Positions 51,750 through 60,104 of a DNA stretch of 64,000 nt are shown in pieces; position 1 is the first letter of the stretch, and each line of letters begins with the position of its first letter. Made by a program: the position numbers and the translations under genes. The notes beneath the pieces are model-generated. The model was not told the DNA's origin. It did no database searches and saw only the letters and a program-made list of their open reading frames with translations. The stretch is taken from NCBI GenBank assembly GCA_041688015.1, contig JBDNIY010000001.1, positions 186,001 through 250,000 on the forward strand. The letters run 5' to 3'. This DNA is from Parvibaculum sp041688015 (GTDB lineage Bacteria; Pseudomonadota; Alphaproteobacteria; Parvibaculales; Parvibaculaceae).

Positions 51750-53306
51750 TTATGCGATTTCGGCGAGCAGCGACAATTGCTGCGTGCGTTGTTCGCCATT
51801 TCGATCTGTCAGGGGCGTTGGATATTCGCCGGTGAAGCAATGATCGGTAAATTGCGGCTTCTCATTATCGCGTTTGGCAAAACCCAAGGCGCGATAAAGA
51901 CCATCAACCGAAATGAAAGCGATGCTATCGACGCCAATATAGTCACGCATGCCCGCGAGATCATATTGCGCGGCGAGCAATTGTTCGCGCTCGGGCGTGT
52001 CGATACCGTAGAAATCAGAATGGGTGATGGGCGGGCTGGCGATGCGCATATGCACTTCCTTGGCACCCGCCTCATACATCATCTTTACGATCTTCACCGA
52101 AGTCGTGCCGCGCACGATGGAATCGTCGATCAAGATGATCCGTTTGCCCTCGACAACGGCGCGATTGGCATTGTGCTTGAGCTTCACACCAAGCTGCCGA
52201 ATATGCTGTGTTGGTTCGATAAAGGTGCGCCCGATATAATGATTGCGGATAATACCCAACTCAAACGGAATGCCGCTTTCGTTCGCATAGCCGATGGCCG
52301 CAGGCACGCCGCTGTCAGGCACCGGGATCACCACGTCAGCCTCAACGCCGTTTTCGCGCGCCAGTTCTTCGCCAAGCGCCTTGCGCACGTTATAGACAGA
52401 GCGGCCACCGACAATGCTGTCGGGGCGGGAAAAGTAGATATATTCAAACACGCAAGGGCGCGGATGCTGCGGTGGGAAGGGTCGGATAGACTGGATGCCC
52501 TGCCGTGTGCAGACGACGACTTCGCCAGGTTCGATTTCGCGGACAAATTCTGCGCCGATAATATCGAGCGCCACCGTCTCGGAACAGAGGATAGGCGCGC
52601 CGCCCAGATTGCCGAGCACTAGGGGACGAATGCCAAGCGGATCGCGCGCGCCGATCAGCTTTTTTGGAGTCATGGCGACAAGCGCATAGGCTCCTTCGAG
52701 CTGCTTCAGCGCATCGACAAAGCGACCCATCATACGCGGCGTGCGCGAGCGCGCGATGAGTTGCAGGATTGTTTCTGTGTCCGACGTCGATTGGAAGATC
52801 GACCCCGCGCGCACAAGGTCATTGCGGATGGTCATGGCATTGGTGAGATTGCCATTATGTGCAATCGCGATGCCGCCGCCCCACAGTTCAGCAAAGAGCG
52901 GCTGCACGTTGCGCAGAATGGTTCCGCCAGCTGTTGAATAACGAACATGGCCAATCGACAGATCGCCTTTCAAGCGCTCCATGACCTTGCCACTGGAAAA
53001 ATGATCCCCGACCAATCCCATACGGCGTTCGGAATGAAAATGCTCGCCATCAAAACTAACAATGCCAGCGGCTTCCTGCCCGCGATGCTGAAGCGCATGC
53101 AGGCCAAGCGCCGTCAGCGCAGCGGCGTCAGGGTGGCCGAACACGCCAAACACGCCGCACTCTTCATGCAGCGTATCGCCTTCAAGGTCATCGTCAGTCA
53201 GGCTCAGGGGGTCAGTAGGCGAGGGGTGGATGGAATGTGTAAGGGAACTTCCAGTGCCATCGTCTGGTGTCTCATCGGCAAGGGGGAAGGACAATTGTAT
53301 TTGCAT
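51750..53306 (-). CDS. purF: Amidophosphoribosyltransferase
   Basis: A 518-residue enzyme for the first committed step of purine synthesis, transferring the glutamine amide to PRPP. The Ntn-type glutaminase nucleophile is Cys50 in HEECGVFGV, preceded by a propeptide that is removed in mature enzymes. The phosphoribosyltransferase loop reads RIILIDDSIVRGTTS (about residues 400-414). VRYSTAGG, the FAYIGN-like FEYIYFSRPDS and the YIGRTF segments are conserved. It is in a run with radA and cvpA, the alphaproteobacterial order. The exact start among in-frame codons before residue 45 is not certain. Confidence 0.97.
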   Translation of the reverse strand: MQIQLSFPLADETPDDGTGSSLTHSIHPSPTDPLSLTDDDLEGDTLHEECGVFGVFGHPDAAALTALGLHALQHRGQEAAGIVSFDGEHFHSERRMGLVGDHFSSGKVMERLKGDLSIGHVRYSTAGGTILRNVQPLFAELWGGGIAIAHNGNLTNAMTIRNDLVRAGSIFQSTSDTETILQLIARSRTPRMMGRFVDALKQLEGAYALVAMTPKKLIGARDPLGIRPLVLGNLGGAPILCSETVALDIIGAEFVREIEPGEVVVCTRQGIQSIRPFPPQHPRPCVFEYIYFSRPDSIVGGRSVYNVRKALGEELARENGVEADVVIPVPDSGVPAAIGYANESGIPFELGIIRNHYIGRTFIEPTQHIRQLGVKLKHNANRAVVEGKRIILIDDSIVRGTTSVKIVKMMYEAGAKEVHMRIASPPITHSDFYGIDTPEREQLLAAQYDLAGMRDYIGVDSIAFISVDGLYRALGFAKRDNEKPQFTDHCFTGEYPTPLTDRNGEQRTQQLSLLAEIA

Positions 53307-53350
53307 TCCATGTGCTCCGACCGGGGATGGTCACCCCCTAATGAACCCAC

Positions 53351-54031
53351 TCATTCCGCATTCTCGAAAAGCCTGTCGAGCCCCTTGCGTTCGGAGGAGT
53401 TATAGCTCGGGGTTTGCTTGCTGTCAGCGTCCGATTTGGATTGTGAATTGTCAGAGGCGCTGGCGGGCGGATTCGCCGCAGGTGCTGGGGATGTAGGGTG
53501 AGATTCGTGTTGAATCAAGGGTTCGCGTGGCGTCCGCGGCGCCAGATCCGATTCGGTTGGCGCCAAAGTAAACAGCGTCGCGGCAGATTTTTCGACCAAT
53601 GGACGCAATTGAGCGTTCCGGATCCAAGCGGGCTGATCGGCGGGATTAGGCACAAGCCATGCAAAAAAGAGGTAGGCGACGGTGACAATTAACAAACCGC
53701 GTATCAAGCCGAAGAGGAGGCCGAGTGTGCGGTCCAGCGTTTCTGCCTGATCGAACAGATCAAGCAGATTGCCCGCCCAGCGCGTTGTAAAGGCGGCCAC
53801 GACCAAATAAGTCACGATGAAGATTGAGATAGCCGAGGCTGCCGCCGCCAACCAATCCGGCGAAATGAAGTCGCGGAAGAGCGGCGTGCCATAAGGAAAA
53901 AGCCACAGGGCGGCAACCGCAGCGACCACCCAGGCAAGTATCGACAAGACTTCGCTGGTGAAGCCTCTCAGAAACGCGAGCACGCTTGAAATCAGCAGTA
54001 CTGCGATGATGATGCCGTCAAAGAGCGTCAC
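53351..54031 (-). CDS. cvpA: CvpA family membrane protein
   Basis: A protein of about 226 residues with four N-terminal transmembrane helices (to about residue 125), starting MTLFDGIIIAVLLISSVLAF, which is canonical for CvpA (colicin V production family). After LRGFTSEVLSILAW and LDRTLGLLFGLIRGLLIV, the protein continues with a Ser/Pro/Ala-rich tail of about 100 residues that is longer than the E. coli protein. GTG 54031 follows AAGGGAG and is preferred to the upstream open frame. CvpA is linked to envelope homeostasis. It lies between radA and purF. Confidence 0.92.
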   Translation of the reverse strand: MTLFDGIIIAVLLISSVLAFLRGFTSEVLSILAWVVAAVAALWLFPYGTPLFRDFISPDWLAAAASAISIFIVTYLVVAAFTTRWAGNLLDLFDQAETLDRTLGLLFGLIRGLLIVTVAYLFFAWLVPNPADQPAWIRNAQLRPLVEKSAATLFTLAPTESDLAPRTPREPLIQHESHPTSPAPAANPPASASDNSQSKSDADSKQTPSYNSSERKGLDRLFENAE

Positions 54032-54056
54032 TTCATCTCCCTTTGATACAATCCTA

Positions 54057-55475
54057 TCATGTTTCGTCCTCCGAAACGGTGCGGATGCGCGGCTTGCCAC
54101 CCATGGACAATTTTGCCACCAGACCCGCAAGATCGGAAATCTCGATCAGTTCAAGTCCCGTCGACGGACGCTGACGTGCTGCAAAGGCAGGCAGGATTGC
54201 GCGTTTGAAGCCGAGCTTTTCCGCCTCCTTGAGCCGCGCTTCTGTCTGGCTCACCGGACGAATGGCACCTGATAGACTGATTTCGCCGAAGATCACGCAA
54301 TCAGCAGGCAGCGGTGTGCCGGTAATCGAGGACACTAGGGCGCCAGCAACGGCAAGGTCGGCGGCGGGCTCGTTGATTCGCAACCCGCCCGCAACATTGA
54401 GATAGACATCCTGCCCACCCAGCGACAGGCCGCAGCGCGCGTCCAGCACGGCAAGCACCATGGAAAGCCGTCCGCTATCCCAACCGACAACAGCGCGACG
54501 CGGCGTACCGAGTGCGCTTTGAGCGACTAGCGCTTGTATTTCGACCAGCACGGGTCGCGTGCCTTCGATACCTGCAAAGACGGCCGAGCCATTGCTGTCG
54601 CCGTCGCGTTCGCCCAGAAAGAGGGCCGACGGGTTCGGGACTTCCTGCAAACCCAACTCGCCCATCTCGAAGACGCCAATTTCGTTGGCCGGGCCAAAAC
54701 GGTTTTTGACGGCACGCAAAATGCGAAACTGATGCCCGCGCTCACCTTCAAAATAAATGACGGCATCGACCATATGCTCAACGACGCGCGGGCCTGCGAT
54801 CTGCCCGTCCTTGGTGACATGGCCGACAAGGATCACCGCCGTGCCACGCCGCTTGGCAAAGCGCACAAGCTCCTGCGCGGTGGCGCGCACTTGCGTGACG
54901 GTGCCCGGCGCGCTTTCAAGGACTTCGCTCCACATGGTTTGGATCGAGTCGATCACGACAGCAGCTGGCGGATTGCCGCTCTCAAGCGTGGCAATGATGT
55001 CTTTCAAGTTTGTTTCTGCGCCAAGCTGCACAGCGGTATCTGCAAGGCCAAGGCGGCGCGCGCGCATCCGCACTTGCGCAATGGCTTCTTCGCCGGAAAT
55101 ATAGACGACCGGCGCACCGCTGCGGCTCAGCGCCGCCATCGCTTGCAGCAGCAGCGTTGATTTGCCGATGCCCGGATCACCCCCGATGAGCAGCGCCGAC
55201 CCCGGCACCAACCCACCGCCGCAAACGCGGTCAAACTCGGCAACGCCGGTGATGAGACGCGGTGGCTCCGCCGTTTCGCCCGACATTGGCACAAGCGCGA
55301 TGTGGCGGCCTTTGGTTTTGCTGACGAGTTTGAGCGGGCCACCGGCCACGCCTGAGCTTTCGCCTGCTTCCTCTGAGATCGTATTCCACGCGCCGCAGCT
55401 TTCGCAGCGCCCGGCCCAACGTGCCGTGACCGCGCCGCAAGATTGACAGATGAATGTTCGACTGACCCGAGCCAT
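54057..55475 (-). CDS. radA: DNA repair protein RadA
   Basis: A 472-residue RecA-like branch-migration ATPase. The N-terminal zinc finger (FICQSCG and RCESCG), Walker A GDPGIGKST (about residue 97), VVIDSIQTMW (Walker B region), the RadA-specific KNRFGPANEIGVF and the C-terminal Lon-protease-like domain with LSGAIRPVSQTEARLKEA are all present. It processes recombination intermediates in homologous repair. The ATG overlaps the mlaF stop (TGATG), which couples it to the lipid-transport genes. Confidence 0.97.
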   Translation of the reverse strand: MARVSRTFICQSCGAVTARWAGRCESCGAWNTISEEAGESSGVAGGPLKLVSKTKGRHIALVPMSGETAEPPRLITGVAEFDRVCGGGLVPGSALLIGGDPGIGKSTLLLQAMAALSRSGAPVVYISGEEAIAQVRMRARRLGLADTAVQLGAETNLKDIIATLESGNPPAAVVIDSIQTMWSEVLESAPGTVTQVRATAQELVRFAKRRGTAVILVGHVTKDGQIAGPRVVEHMVDAVIYFEGERGHQFRILRAVKNRFGPANEIGVFEMGELGLQEVPNPSALFLGERDGDSNGSAVFAGIEGTRPVLVEIQALVAQSALGTPRRAVVGWDSGRLSMVLAVLDARCGLSLGGQDVYLNVAGGLRINEPAADLAVAGALVSSITGTPLPADCVIFGEISLSGAIRPVSQTEARLKEAEKLGFKRAILPAFAARQRPSTGLELIEISDLAGLVAKLSMGGKPRIRTVSEDET

Positions 55476-56251
55476 CAGGGTTTCAGCACTTCCATTTTAA
55501 TGGGGCCTTCGGCACGCCCATGAATGAACTGATCAACATAGTCGTTGCCGCTTTGATCAATTTGATCACGCGGGCCGTTCCAGATGATTTGACCTTTGTA
55601 AATCATGGCCATTTCGTCGGCGATCTTGCGGGCGCTGGCCATGTCATGCGTGATCGATAAGGCCGTCGCGCCCAAATCTTTCACACTGTCGACAATGAGA
55701 TCATTGATGACATCGGCCATAATGGGATCAAGGCCTGTGGTCGGTTCATCAAAGAAGATGATCTCGGGATCGGTCGCGACAGCGCGCGCAAGGCCCACGC
55801 GTTTCTGCATGCCGCCTGAAAGTTCAGCTGGGTAGAGCGTGCCGACTTCAGCGCCAAGGCCAACCTTGGCGAGCTTTTCATAAGCAATATCCTTGGCCTT
55901 CTGCCGCTTCATCTTGCGACCCTGGATGAGGCCGAAGGCGACATTTTCCCAGACGCTCAGGCTGTCGAACAGGGCGCCGCTCTGAAACAACATGCCGAAT
56001 TTGCGTAAGTTTTCTTCCCGCTCGCTCGTGCTCATTTTGAGGACGTTCTCACCATCGACCAGGATTTCGCCTTTGTCGGGGCGCAAAATGCCGAGCACGC
56101 ATTTTAGCATGACCGACTTGCCAGTGCCCGAGCCGCCAATGACGACGAGCGATTTTCCGCGAGGAACCGTCAGGCTCAAATCGTTGAGAACGACCTTTGG
56201 CCCGAAGCGCTTGGTGACGTTGCGCAGTTCAATTTTGGGCGTGTCAGACAT
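55475..56251 (-). CDS. mlaF: Mla-type phospholipid ABC transporter ATPase
   Basis: A 258-residue ATP-binding subunit of the MlaFEDB-type transporter, which moves phospholipids between outer and inner membranes. Walker A is GGSGTGKSVM (about residues 38-47), the signature is LSGGMQKRVGLARA, and Walker B is IIFFDEPTTGLDPI. ATG 56251 is selected because homology starts at KIELRNVTKRFG. The gene runs from mlaE (8-bp gap) and overlaps radA. The periplasmic MCE subunit MlaD is not present in the window. Confidence 0.93.
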   Translation of the reverse strand: MSDTPKIELRNVTKRFGPKVVLNDLSLTVPRGKSLVVIGGSGTGKSVMLKCVLGILRPDKGEILVDGENVLKMSTSEREENLRKFGMLFQSGALFDSLSVWENVAFGLIQGRKMKRQKAKDIAYEKLAKVGLGAEVGTLYPAELSGGMQKRVGLARAVATDPEIIFFDEPTTGLDPIMADVINDLIVDSVKDLGATALSITHDMASARKIADEMAMIYKGQIIWNGPRDQIDQSGNDYVDQFIHGRAEGPIKMEVLKP

Positions 56252-56259
56252 GTTAGCCC

Positions 56260-57033
56260 TCACTTCGCAAACAGGAGAGACGTCATCACATAGTTTGACG
56301 CCAAAATAAGAACAGAGGCACTGACAACCGCATTTGTCGTAGCCCGGCCCACGCCTTGCGCGCCGCCGCGCGACTGAAAGCCGTGGAAACAACCCATCAT
56401 GGCAATGATGAAACCAAACACCGCTGCCTTGATGAGGCCCGAGGTGACATCGCTTTGCGTAAGGAAATTGGCTGTCGTTGTAATGTAAACACCCGCATTA
56501 AAATTTAGGCTCGTTGTACCAGCGATAAAACCACCCATGATACCAATGATGTCGGCCACAAAGACCAGCAACGGCAGCGTGATCACCGCCGCAATGAGGC
56601 GGGGCACGACGAGATATTTGATCGGATTGGTTGAAAGTGTCGTCAGCGCATCGATCTGTTCGGTCACTTTCATGGTGCCGAGTTCAGCGGCGATGGCAGC
56701 CGCGACACGGCCTGCCACCATCAAGCCACCCAGCACCGGACCTAGTTCGCGCGTGATGCCGAGCGCTACGATGGTCGAAACGATGCTTTCAGAATTGATG
56801 TTGTTGCCACCATAGTAAATCTGCAAAGCCAGCGCGCCGCCTGTGAAAAAGGCGGTCAGCGCGACGACGGGTAATGAGAAATAACCAATCCGCATCATCT
56901 GCTGACCAAGCAAACGCCAGAAGAAGGGAGGCCGGAAAATGTGGCTGACCGCGGACCATGTAAAGAGCGAAAGCCGTCCGATTTCGGCAAACAGGGCGAG
57001 GACCACCCGTCCGATGATTGCGAGGAAATTCAA
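56260..57033 (-). CDS. mlaE: Mla-type ABC transporter permease
   Basis: A 257-residue permease of the MlaE (YrbE) family with about five transmembrane helices. The signature stretch IVALGITRELGPVLGGLMVA, then GRVAAAIAAELGTMKVTEQIDAL, is near identical to the family consensus, and VGRATTNAVVSAS closes it. The TTG start at 57033 follows AAGGAG at good spacing. It forms an operon with mlaF and is located 14 bp after alr. Confidence 0.94.
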   Translation of the reverse strand: MNFLAIIGRVVLALFAEIGRLSLFTWSAVSHIFRPPFFWRLLGQQMMRIGYFSLPVVALTAFFTGGALALQIYYGGNNINSESIVSTIVALGITRELGPVLGGLMVAGRVAAAIAAELGTMKVTEQIDALTTLSTNPIKYLVVPRLIAAVITLPLLVFVADIIGIMGGFIAGTTSLNFNAGVYITTTANFLTQSDVTSGLIKAAVFGFIIAMMGCFHGFQSRGGAQGVGRATTNAVVSASVLILASNYVMTSLLFAK

Positions 57034-57047
57034 GTTGGCTCCTTAAC

Positions 57048-58235
57048 TCATGATTCTACTGGCATAATCGTGCCAGTGTAGTGCCGCGTATAGCGATTGC
57101 CCAAACTGGTCAGCACTTCATAGCCGATTGTGTGGGCGCGCGCTGCCACTTCCTCAAGAGAAATATGGGGGCCGATTAGTTCGGCTAGGTCGCCGCGCTG
57201 GACAGCATCAGGCGGGAGATCGGTGATATCGACCATCATGAGATCCATCGAAATCCGGCCCGCAACTGGCGCAAATCCGCCATTTATAAAGACCCGCGCC
57301 CCTCCCGCATTGGAGCCAAGGGCGCGGAAATAGCCATCAGCATAGCCCATCGAGAGGGTGGCTAGCCGCCGGGGACCGCTGGCCAACCATGTCGCGCCAT
57401 AGCCTGCCGCGTCCTCGGCGCTGACGTCTCGGACCTGCAAAACGCGTGCTTCGGCGCGGACCACGGGAGCGACGGGGCTTACCCCATTTTCGCGCGGGTT
57501 TCCGCCATAAATGGCATAACCGGGGCGGACAAGATCGAAGCAATAATCCCCACCGAGCAACACACCCGACGAATTGGCAAGGCTGCGGGGCACGCCGGGG
57601 AAGGCCGAAGCCACGTCAATAAAGCGGGATAACTGGAGCTGGTTCAACGGATGGGCAGGCTCGTCAGCACAGGCGAGGTGGCTCATCACAAGCTCGATTT
57701 CGAGCTCTTTCCTGCAGCTTTCGAGCCTAATCATGCGTGCCGTCTCGACAGCATCAAAGCCGAGCCTATTCATGCCCGTATCAAAATGTAATGCAGCAGA
57801 AAGCGGGCGACCGGCAAGATGCGATTCGGCGATCCAAGCATCGAACTCGGCAAGGCTGCCAAGACAGGGGCGTAAGTTTGCCGCCCGCGCCGCGGGACCC
57901 GCCCCATGGGGCAACCCGTTGGTCAGATAGATCACCGCGTCGGGCAAGAGCGCGCGAAGCGTCGTCCCTTCGACCACATTGGTAACGAAGAAGGTGGTGC
58001 ATCCCGCCTCCACCATGGCGCGCACGACGGGCGCGAGGCCGAGCCCATAGGCGTCGGCTTTGACGACGCCCGCGACTTCGGCCCCGTGGGCGAGCCGACG
58101 ATAAGCTTCCACATTCGCCTTCAACGCGCCGAGATCGACGGTCAGAAGGGCGTCAGGGGCGCGGGGGTCGGGGAGGGCGGAAGCGGGCGGCGTAATTTTT
58201 GTCATCTTTATCGGGCTTATCGGGCGTTGGTTCAT
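57048..58235 (-). CDS. alr: Alanine racemase
   Basis: A 395-residue PLP-dependent racemase producing D-alanine for peptidoglycan. The PLP-binding Lys is in VVKADAYGLG (about residue 59). The second catalytic Tyr is in AAGYGATW in the C-terminal domain, and the TLSMGYADGYFR and GRISMDLMMVDIT elements are canonical. The first 25 residues are a Pro-rich leader; ATG 58205 (MTKI) is a possible later start. It sits between dnaB and mlaE on the same strand, the usual alphaproteobacterial dnaB-alr order. Confidence 0.96.
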   Translation of the reverse strand: MNQRPISPIKMTKITPPASALPDPRAPDALLTVDLGALKANVEAYRRLAHGAEVAGVVKADAYGLGLAPVVRAMVEAGCTTFFVTNVVEGTTLRALLPDAVIYLTNGLPHGAGPAARAANLRPCLGSLAEFDAWIAESHLAGRPLSAALHFDTGMNRLGFDAVETARMIRLESCRKELEIELVMSHLACADEPAHPLNQLQLSRFIDVASAFPGVPRSLANSSGVLLGGDYCFDLVRPGYAIYGGNPRENGVSPVAPVVRAEARVLQVRDVSAEDAAGYGATWLASGPRRLATLSMGYADGYFRALGSNAGGARVFINGGFAPVAGRISMDLMMVDITDLPPDAVQRGDLAELIGPHISLEEVAARAHTIGYEVLTSLGNRYTRHYTGTIMPVES

Positions 58236-58313
58236 CGGGTCATCATGCCCGAAATAATGAGGCCATATGATGGAGCAAGTTTGGACGATGAACCAAGGCC
58301 GGTAAAGGACGCG

Positions 58314-59813
58314 TCAATAAAGCGGCTCAGGCATGTGATCACCCTGAATGTGATCGCTGAACCGGGTGACGTCGGCCTGAAACTGCAGCCGCACGGTGCC
58401 GGTGGGGCCATGGCGTTGCTTGCCGATGATGACTTCGGCAAGGCCGAGCAATTGCTCCATCTCCGCCTGCCAGGCAAAATATTCCGGCGTGTTCTCACGC
58501 GGCTCTTTGCGCTGGAGATAATATTCTTCGCGGAACACAAACATAACAACGTCGGCGTCCTGCTCGATTGAACCGGATTCACGCAAGTCCGAAAGCTGCG
58601 GCCGCTTGTCGTCGCGCGCTTCGACCTGACGCGACAACTGCGATAGCGCCAAAATGGGCACGTTCAATTCCTTGGCGAGCGCCTTCAAGCCGGTGGTGAT
58701 CTGCGTCACTTCTTGTACACGGTTGTCGCCGCCCTTGCCGGTGCCCGACAAAAGCTGAAGGTAATCGACCACCAAAAGCCCAAGCCCGCGCTGGCGCTTC
58801 AGCCGACGCGCGCGCGCCGACAGCGTGGCGATGTTGAGCCCGCCGGTGTCGTCGATATAAAGCGGGATCGACTGCAATTCGCGCGAGGCATCAACGAGAC
58901 GGTGAAACTCGTCTTCTTGGATATTGCCGCGCCGGATGCGTTCAGACGGCACGCCAGATTGCTCCGCGAGCAGACGAGTGGCCAATTGTTCAGCCGACAT
59001 TTCCAGCGAGAAAAAACCGACAATCGCGCCGTCTTTCACATTCACTGTGCCATCAGCCAAATGCTCGGCTTTATAGGCTTTGGCCGCGTTGAACGCGATG
59101 TTGGTGGCCAGCGCCGTCTTGCCCATCGAGGGGCGACCCGCAAGGATGATCAAATCGGAAGGCTGCAAGCCGCCCATCTTGTGATCGAGATCGCGCAAGC
59201 CCGATGAAATGCCCGACAAGCCACCGTCGCGCTCGTAAGCGGCGGCGGCCATGTCGATGGCGCCTTTGAGCGACTCGTAAAAGTTTTGAAAGCCGCCTTC
59301 ATATTTGCCGCTTTCGGCGAGCTGATAAAGCGCCTGCTCGGCATCGAGAATTTGTGCTGCCGGCGTGTCATCGACCGGCGCATCATAAGCGCGCACATGC
59401 ATGTCGGTGCCGACCTGAATAAGATCGCGGCGAATGGAGAGATCATAGATCGTGCGGCCATAGGCTTCGACATTGATGATGGTCGTCGCCGCGCCAGCGA
59501 GGCGCGCCAGATATTGTGGGCCGCCGATTTCAGACAGCGCCTCATCGCGCTCAAAGAAATTTTTGAGCGTGACGGGCGAGGCGAGATGGCCCGCTGTGAT
59601 CAGCTTGGCGGCGGCCTCATAAATACGGCCATGCAGCGGATCAAAGAAATGCCGCGGCTCCAGAAAACTCGACAGCCGATCATAGGATTCATTATTGACC
59701 AGCACCGCGCCGATCAGCGCCTGCTCCGCCTCAATGTTATTGGGCGCCACGCGATAGCTCGCGGCCCCCTCGGCGTCGGGCGGATTGTTGAAGGCAGAAG
59801 AGATGTTTTCCAT
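58314..59813 (-). CDS. dnaB: Replicative DNA helicase DnaB
   Basis: A 499-residue hexameric replicative helicase. The N-terminal helical domain (residues 20-125) begins PNNIEAEQALIGAVL. The RecA-like C-terminal domain has Walker A GRPSMGKTALA (about 226-236), FFSLEMSAEQLATRL, LLVVDYLQL (Walker B) and SQLSRQVEARDDKRP with the RESGSIEQDADVVMF end motif. All are canonical. ATG 59813 is the natural start. A single TTTTCCACA (59887-59895) upstream resembles a DnaA box, but a lone match means little. Confidence 0.98.
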   Translation of the reverse strand: MENISSAFNNPPDAEGAASYRVAPNNIEAEQALIGAVLVNNESYDRLSSFLEPRHFFDPLHGRIYEAAAKLITAGHLASPVTLKNFFERDEALSEIGGPQYLARLAGAATTIINVEAYGRTIYDLSIRRDLIQVGTDMHVRAYDAPVDDTPAAQILDAEQALYQLAESGKYEGGFQNFYESLKGAIDMAAAAYERDGGLSGISSGLRDLDHKMGGLQPSDLIILAGRPSMGKTALATNIAFNAAKAYKAEHLADGTVNVKDGAIVGFFSLEMSAEQLATRLLAEQSGVPSERIRRGNIQEDEFHRLVDASRELQSIPLYIDDTGGLNIATLSARARRLKRQRGLGLLVVDYLQLLSGTGKGGDNRVQEVTQITTGLKALAKELNVPILALSQLSRQVEARDDKRPQLSDLRESGSIEQDADVVMFVFREEYYLQRKEPRENTPEYFAWQAEMEQLLGLAEVIIGKQRHGPTGTVRLQFQADVTRFSDHIQGDHMPEPLY

Positions 59814-60104
59814 GGTCTGGTTTTAGCCGATGCGGCGGTGATGGCCAATGAGAACTCGGTGAGACGCTAGGTGCCCACAGCTTACTTTTCCACAGCTTCT
59901 CATAACTTTCAGATTCGGCGGCTAAGGCGTTGGGTGGGTTGGATTTATGGGGGCGAATCTCATGTGGATGATGAGGATGTTGGTGTGGCTCGGGAGGAGA
60001 TGTTTCGGGGAGTACGTTCCCGATGTATTGTTCTGGTCGGGTGAAGAAGGGTTTGGTCGCTTTTGGGCGCTAGTTTTGCCCTTTCCGCGATTGAGGAGGG
60101 GCCG

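Noticed and set aside
51777..52622. 281-codon open frame antisense to purF
   Set aside because: It is a by-product of GC-biased codons in purF; the product has no recognisable domain.
59887..59895. TTTTCCACA, a DnaA-box match upstream of dnaB
   Set aside because: A single match with no cluster, no AT-rich unwinding region and no origin genes; expected by chance.
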